A stretch of DNA of 12,500 bases. It comes from Chromera velia (lineage: Eukaryota > Sar > Chromeraceae). The notes under the pieces are model-generated. The model searched no databases. It was not told the DNA's origin and was given only the letters and a program-made list of their open reading frames with translations. How positions within the stretch are numbered: the stretch's first letter is position 1; each line of letters starts with the position of its first letter. The DNA is taken from assembly GCA_018398765.1 (NCBI GenBank), contig JAHBMJ010003013.1:1-12500 (forward strand). Direction: 5' to 3'. Shown piece by piece: positions 8,301-12,500 of this stretch. Both the position numbers and the translations under genes were made by a program.

Positions 8301-9247
8301 AAGGAAAGAGTCCTGGGAGTGTCTATGCTCATCTATGCGTCTGCATGCATTCCTGTCTGTCCCTCTGAACATGCATGTGTCTATATGTCTTGTCTTTTTG
8401 CAGGAACTGTACACTTCTTGGTGCCCTTCTGGTCTGCCTCTTCCTAGTCATCCTCAGCTTCTCTTCGTCAGGGTCGGCCTCTGTGTCGTCGTCTGCTTCT
8501 TCTTCTTCGTCCTCTTCCTCCTCTGCTCCCGTAGTCCCCCCCCTGTCTCCAGTCCTCACGGCAAGCGCGGGGGCGGCCGTGGCTCCCATAGCGTCCCCGC
8601 TTTCGGTTGGGAGTCGACGCGATGCGGGTGGGGGGAATTCCGCAGGTACGGGGGGTCCCGTGGCCTTCAGTCGCACGTCCCTGAGGGGGCCCTCTGCCTC
8701 TTCTTCTTCTTCAGCTTCGGGGGGGCAGGAGGGAGAGGATGCAGATGGAGGAAGAAGAAGAGAAGTCTTGTCGGAAAACGGAGGGGGGAATGGAGAACCG
8801 GAAAGTGGGGGTGAGGCGGGGCATTCAGAGGATGGCCCTCCTCTGCTTCACTCAGAGGGGAACGGTGCGTTCATCGATATTTCGGCATCAGCACCGCCGT
8901 CGTTACTTGCGCAGCGTACGGCACATTCAACGCTCTCTTCATCAGGTCGGACTCTTCCTGCCGGTTCGTTTTTGCGTCAAGGAGGGAACGGCGTGGCAGG
9001 AGCGGCTGACGGGTGGCGGCATGTGGACGCAGCACAGCCTGTGGGGAGGAATGGGGGTAGTGGTGTCGTCCTCCCTGCCCCCCCTCCTCCTCAGTTGTCT
9101 GCCCATGCTCCTGATGGGCATGGGAGTGTTGCTCGAGCAGAGGGGCCGAGGGTGGACAGCTCCACCCATCATGCCGCCATTCGAGAGCGTTCGAGCTCTG
9201 ATGGGAAGAAGAGGAGATCATCTCGTGATCATCCTGAGACCCTCTGA
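5302..9247 (+). CDS. Qa-SNARE, syntaxin 7/12 - Pep12 - SYP2 type, with long C-terminal tail (nine exons)
   Basis: A membrane-fusion t-SNARE, probably of endosomal, vacuolar or trans-Golgi membranes. Exons: 5302-5338, 5433-5551, 5701-5840, 6040-6419, 6679-6721, 7026-7122, 7413-7513, 7852-7908, 8404-9247, giving 605 residues in frame. An in-frame TGA at 5242 precedes the first ATG; the N-terminus MSFGARSGGDG resembles the MS-Y/F start of family members. Residues ~30-52, 71-99 and 108-150 fit the three Habc helices; the third has the family-typical QKRKFSVEKLTRHFNNEV. An Ala/Ser/Gly-rich linker and acidic stretch follow to ~240. The SNARE motif covers ~241-325: EECGLLMHEE aligns with the family's EDDLRLIHER region, VNQIFRDLAEIV is followed by TSQG with zero-layer Gln287, then DTIESNV. 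A hydrophobic span at ~328-344 (LLGALLVCLFLVILSF) is the anchor. Oddity: ~260 further residues follow, although SNAREs normally end just after the anchor. Family and core exons are firm; exon 1 and the tail are less certain. Confidence 0.88.
5339..5432 (+). other. SNARE gene intron 1
   Basis: Donor GTCAGG at 5339 (an alternative is GTTCAG at 5333, also phase 1) and acceptor TTGTTGCAG at 5432. It joins the short first exon to the Habc exon through a split Gly codon. Without splicing the first exon runs into TAA at 5418-5420. Confidence 0.6.
5552..6039 (+). other. SNARE gene introns 2 and 3 flanking the 140-base third exon
   Basis: Intron 2 is 5552-5700 (GTGGGT ... TGTGTGCAG, phase 0) and intron 3 is 5841-6039 (GTCGGT ... 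TGTCTGCAG, phase 2). Between them, exon 5701-5840 encodes the Ser-rich loop and second Habc helix (MTQLSSALKTAQ). Splicing is needed because the reading frame after exon 2 hits TAA at 5561-5563. Confidence 0.8.
6420..6678 (+). other. SNARE gene intron 4
   Basis: Donor GTCAGT at 6420 and acceptor TTTCTTGCAG at 6678, phase 1. The join gives ADN-D-DADFF, an acidic stretch before the SNARE motif. A T-rich tract precedes the acceptor. Confidence 0.8.
6722..7025 (+). other. SNARE gene intron 5
   Basis: Donor GTTGGT at 6722 and acceptor CCTTCGTGCAG at 7025, phase 2, bounding the 43-base exon 6679-6721. The 304 bases hold pyrimidine-rich sequence and no gene. Confidence 0.8.
7123..7412 (+). other. 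SNARE gene intron 6
   Basis: Donor GTGCGT at 7123 and acceptor ACACTTTCAG at 7412, phase 0, dividing the SNARE motif between SVSE and VNQIF. The 3' part contains alternating ATGCAC/TGCAAA words just before the acceptor. No gene inside. Confidence 0.85.
7514..7851 (+). other. SNARE gene intron 7
   Basis: Donor GTCAGT, iterated as GTCAGTCAGTCAG, at 7514 and acceptor CCTTCCTGCAG at 7851, phase 2. Splicing rebuilds Lys306 and joins ADEQAK to GAERELRKAH within the SNARE helix. The tandem CAGT copies give several alternative donor registers. No gene inside. Confidence 0.85.
7909..8403 (+). other. SNARE gene intron 8, strongly pyrimidine-biased
   Basis: The longest intron (495 bases): donor GTTAGT at 7909, acceptor CTTTTTGCAG at 8403, phase 2, rebuilding Arg325 between the SNARE helix and the membrane segment. 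From about 7990 to 8240 the + strand is almost entirely T and C. A perfect 14-bp palindrome GTATGAATTCATAC lies at 7948-7961. Open frames on either strand reflect the base skew, not genes. Confidence 0.85.
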
Positions 9248-9690
9248 TTGGAGGGAGTTGTGAATCAACCTGTTTTCTTTTCTTGTGGCGATCTGATGCG
9301 CCTATGGAGAAGAAAAAACTTTGTTTAAGGAACCTCAAGTGGCGCTGTATATCGAGATTCTCCGTGCAGCATTACTGATTTGTTTGGTTGGTTGCATGAG
9401 GGCACGCCTGTGCTCTCATGTGTTGTAGTCGCTACCGCTGACTTTCTAGCTGACTTGAAGTGACTTCACATGTCTAACTTGAATCAAGTTGAACGTGTAG
9501 CTCGGATAGTTACTGAATCAAATAATACTGATATGTAGTATACCGGCCCTCCAGGTAGCTAAGATTTTACAGGCCTCCTTTAATTGTCCTTTTCGCTAGC
9601 TTTTTCGTGAACGTGTACCTACCTAGGTACCTATTTGTGTACACAGTATACTTTCCCATTAATTGTCACCATTGAACTTTAAAAAATAAA
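9248..9690. other. Intergenic region after the SNARE gene
   Basis: Presumed 3' UTR and spacer. I see no gene and no AATAAA close to the stop; the nearest is in A-rich sequence around 9680-9690. It contains the short dyad AACTTG-AAT-CAAGTT at 9478-9492 and a TACCTAGGTA palindrome near 9620. Confidence 0.4.
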
Positions 9691-9695
9691 AAAAG

Positions 9696-10183
9696 GATTT
9701 TATAGGAGTTCAGATAATTTCAGGCTAGATTCATTCATTTCATTCATTCAGACTTATATGGGATTTTAGCTAGGATTTAAGCCGATTTTATGGGATTTTA
9801 GCTAGGAATCCGACTCTGTGTGACTCTACCGGATTTTAAAAATTAAAACCCCTAGCGAATTTAATTATGAGTCTAAGATTTCAATATTTTTTTTTTTTGC
9901 TTAATCTGATATAAGATCTGATACTTCGCTTAGTACTTCGCTAGATTTCTAGCCAAAAACCCTAGCAAAATCTCACAAAAAACGCTAAAATTTCTTGTGA
10001 AATCCTAGCTATATAATTATAGTAACTAAAATCTCCTAAGAATTAGGCTAGAATTAAAATATCATAAAATCTGCTAAAATCATAACCTATCTAAAATCCT
10101 CTAAAATCCTGGCTACCTGTACGGTACTATGCCTGAAGTATATAGACTAGTATACAGATTATCATGAATGAATGAATAAATGA
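9696..10183. repeat. AT-rich fold-back-like block with inverted word content
   Basis: The left half carries ATTC-type tetranucleotides (9729-9750) and five GATTTTA words starting at 9696, 9762, 9784, 9794 and 9832. The right half carries the reverse complements: five TAAAATC words starting at 10027, 10065, 10075, 10092 and 10102, then TGAA-type tetranucleotides (10165-10183). Neither word occurs in the opposite half. AAATCCTAGCTA near 10010 is the reverse complement of TAGCTAGGATTT near 9770. The layout suggests a decayed inverted repeat centred near 9930, as in fold-back elements or MITEs, but the arms are too degenerate for a confident class. Confidence 0.5.
9758..9807 (+). repeat. Direct repeat ATGGGATTTTAGCTAGGA x2
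   Basis: An identical 18-base word occurs at 9758-9775 and 9790-9807, a 32-base period, inside the left half of the fold-back-like block. Confidence 0.75.
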
Positions 10184-10680
10184 TTGAAGGTCAAATCCTA
10201 GATCCAGCGATGCCAGACCCTAAGCCACTAACAAGGCTTTGAGAACAACCCCATATCATACAAAACGCTCACTCAACCTAGGTTCCATGGGGCATTTGAA
10301 GGCTTGCAAGACTAGGCAGCCCCTTCGCTTTAGTCTTAAGCACGCACACCAGACGGAGGTACCTAGTCCTTAGAAAAGACAAAACCTACATAGCACATAA
10401 CAAACCAACCCTCCCACCTGCCTTCTCCCCTACAAGAGTAGGACGCCCAATGGCACCATTTGTTTGAAACCTATGGAAAGATAAGAACAAAAGAAGATGC
10501 GTCCCCCCTGTCCAAAGCCCCCCCTCTAACCAATATGCCACTTTTATTTATTTGAAGAGCTAGTAAACTTGTTCTCCGAAGTTTAATCTCAAACCTGAAA
10601 CCCGAGTCCCTCTGACTGAAGATCGGTAGAAATCTATAAGAAAGAAAACGACAAGACAAGAGAGTTACCAACCTTCTTCT
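10184..10680. other. Intergenic stretch, no gene seen
   Basis: Mixed-composition DNA with stops in all frames apart from a roughly 66-codon reverse-strand frame that resembles nothing known. I looked here for upstream reverse-transcriptase motifs belonging to the relic at 10744 and saw none. Confidence 0.4.
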
Positions 10681-10681
10681 C

Positions 10682-10739
10682 CTGTCTGCCCCTCCTGTCC
10701 CTATTCAGACTCTGAAACATGGGCAGGAGGGGCAGACAG
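10682..10739. repeat. 58-bp near-palindrome (cruciform or hairpin)
   Basis: Perfect 16-bp arms: CTGTCTGCCCCTCCTG at 10682-10697 and its reverse complement at 10724-10739. Inside, CCC and GGG extend the stem past one bulged T. The centre holds a second dyad, TTCAGA-C-TCTGAA. The retroelement-derived coding relic begins five bases after the right arm. Confidence 0.85.
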
Positions 10740-10743
10740 AGGG

Positions 10744-11720
<977 letters not shown>

Positions 11721-12500
11721 ACAACCTACTACATAGGAAATTAACAACCAGGAAAGACCTTTTCAAACAAGCTTGTAGATAGCGTAGACATGCAGGCATA
11801 CTAAACTAGGTATAAATAATTAAGGGGCTGATGCCGCAGCTATACCGTTTCCCGGCTAGGCGAAGCTAAAAAGTAGTCAAAAAATATATGGTTTAACAAG
11901 TAATCTAAGAGGTAATCAGAACTAAAAGGGGCGTTTTTTCAGGAGAAGACTTCGACCTAGACCATGAGGAAACTAGACAAAAAATATTAGTCTGCTAGAA
12001 ATGACCCTGCCCTTCCGCCTTGATGGACTCTAGCTTTTTTACCACTGGCAGCAGCTTGCTCGAAAGTTATCACACTGAACGGCTATGCGGATTATATTAT
12101 TATAAACCTTAAATCATCATTATATATTGTTATATGAAAACTGGTTCACTTGCATATATTTACCAACTTCTAGGCCAAAGTTTTGAACCGTGAGAAAAGA
12201 CTAAAAAATTATCGAATGATGTATTCCTACAACTGTGGCATTGAACGCACATACAGGCAGTGATTTAAAATCTGTACACAAGCTTTTAAAATTCAAAGTA
12301 CAGATTGATTGGATTAACTCGCCTTGTGACTCCGACTCGTCACTTGATCATGTTATGATCATGTTTAGGCTACTGTTTAGAACTGCATGTTACATCAAAA
12401 TTGCTCGCGAATTTCGACGCGAAAGCCCTCTGAGACCTTGCAAAACGTTGATGCAATTACTAGCGTCACTACTCTTACATGGGAATCATATCCTGTTGCC
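11721..12500. other. AT-rich intergenic DNA, no gene seen
   Basis: Stops are frequent in all frames and no RNA gene or mobile-element motif is visible. It contains a tandem 11-mer at 12345-12366 and scattered short palindromes only. Confidence 0.45.
12345..12366 (+). repeat. Tandem 11-mer TGATCATGTTW x2
   Basis: TGATCATGTTA at 12345-12355 is followed directly by TGATCATGTTT at 12356-12366. Each unit contains the palindromic core TGATCA. Small and possibly fortuitous. Confidence 0.5.

Overview
This is a eukaryotic nuclear window. Two protein genes lie on the + strand and both are interrupted by spliceosomal introns with GT donors and pyrimidine-rich AG acceptors. Exons are GC-rich, intergenic DNA is AT-rich, and the proteins carry long Gly/Glu/Arg/Ser low-complexity stretches. 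That style, plus a conserved endosomal-type Qa-SNARE, fits a free-living alveolate alga such as a chromerid (Chromera-like). The assignment is an inference from style, not a proven identification.

Layout. (1) 1-4030: the 3' part of a gene whose beginning lies before the window. An internal exon (85-287) is spliced to a very long last exon (613-4030) encoding a charged, probably disordered protein with no domain I recognise. A 246-base, stop-free, frame-neutral segment (1424-1669) inside it looks like an intron. (2) 4031-5301: intergenic. It holds an AT-rich 3' flank with possible poly(A) signals, then a GC-rich island (about 4490-5160) with two related hairpins, an inverted repeat and tandem 10-mers. 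(3) 5302-9247: a nine-exon gene for a Qa-SNARE of the syntaxin 7/12 - Pep12 - SYP2 type. It has an Habc three-helix domain, an Ala/Gly-rich linker, a SNARE motif with the zero-layer glutamine, and one transmembrane segment. An unusual predicted tail of about 260 Ser/Ala/Pro/Gly-rich residues follows the membrane segment. (4) 9248-10680: AT-rich intergenic DNA containing a fold-back-like block in which GATTTTA words occur only in the left half and TAAAATC words only in the right half. (5) 10682-11720: a GC-richer patch that opens with a 58-bp near-palindrome, followed at once by a decayed fragment of a retrotransposon reverse-transcriptase polyprotein carrying an in-frame TGA. The rest of the patch has no recognisable gene. 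(6) 11720-12500: AT-rich, no gene seen.

The two genes share orientation, but nothing suggests that they work together. The SNARE gene is the only one with an assignable function: fusion of endosomal, vacuolar or trans-Golgi vesicles. I found no convincing CRISPR, tRNA, rRNA or bacterial-type system. The most unusual items are the predicted SNARE tail, the fold-back block, the palindrome beside the retroelement relic, and the paired hairpins in the GC island.
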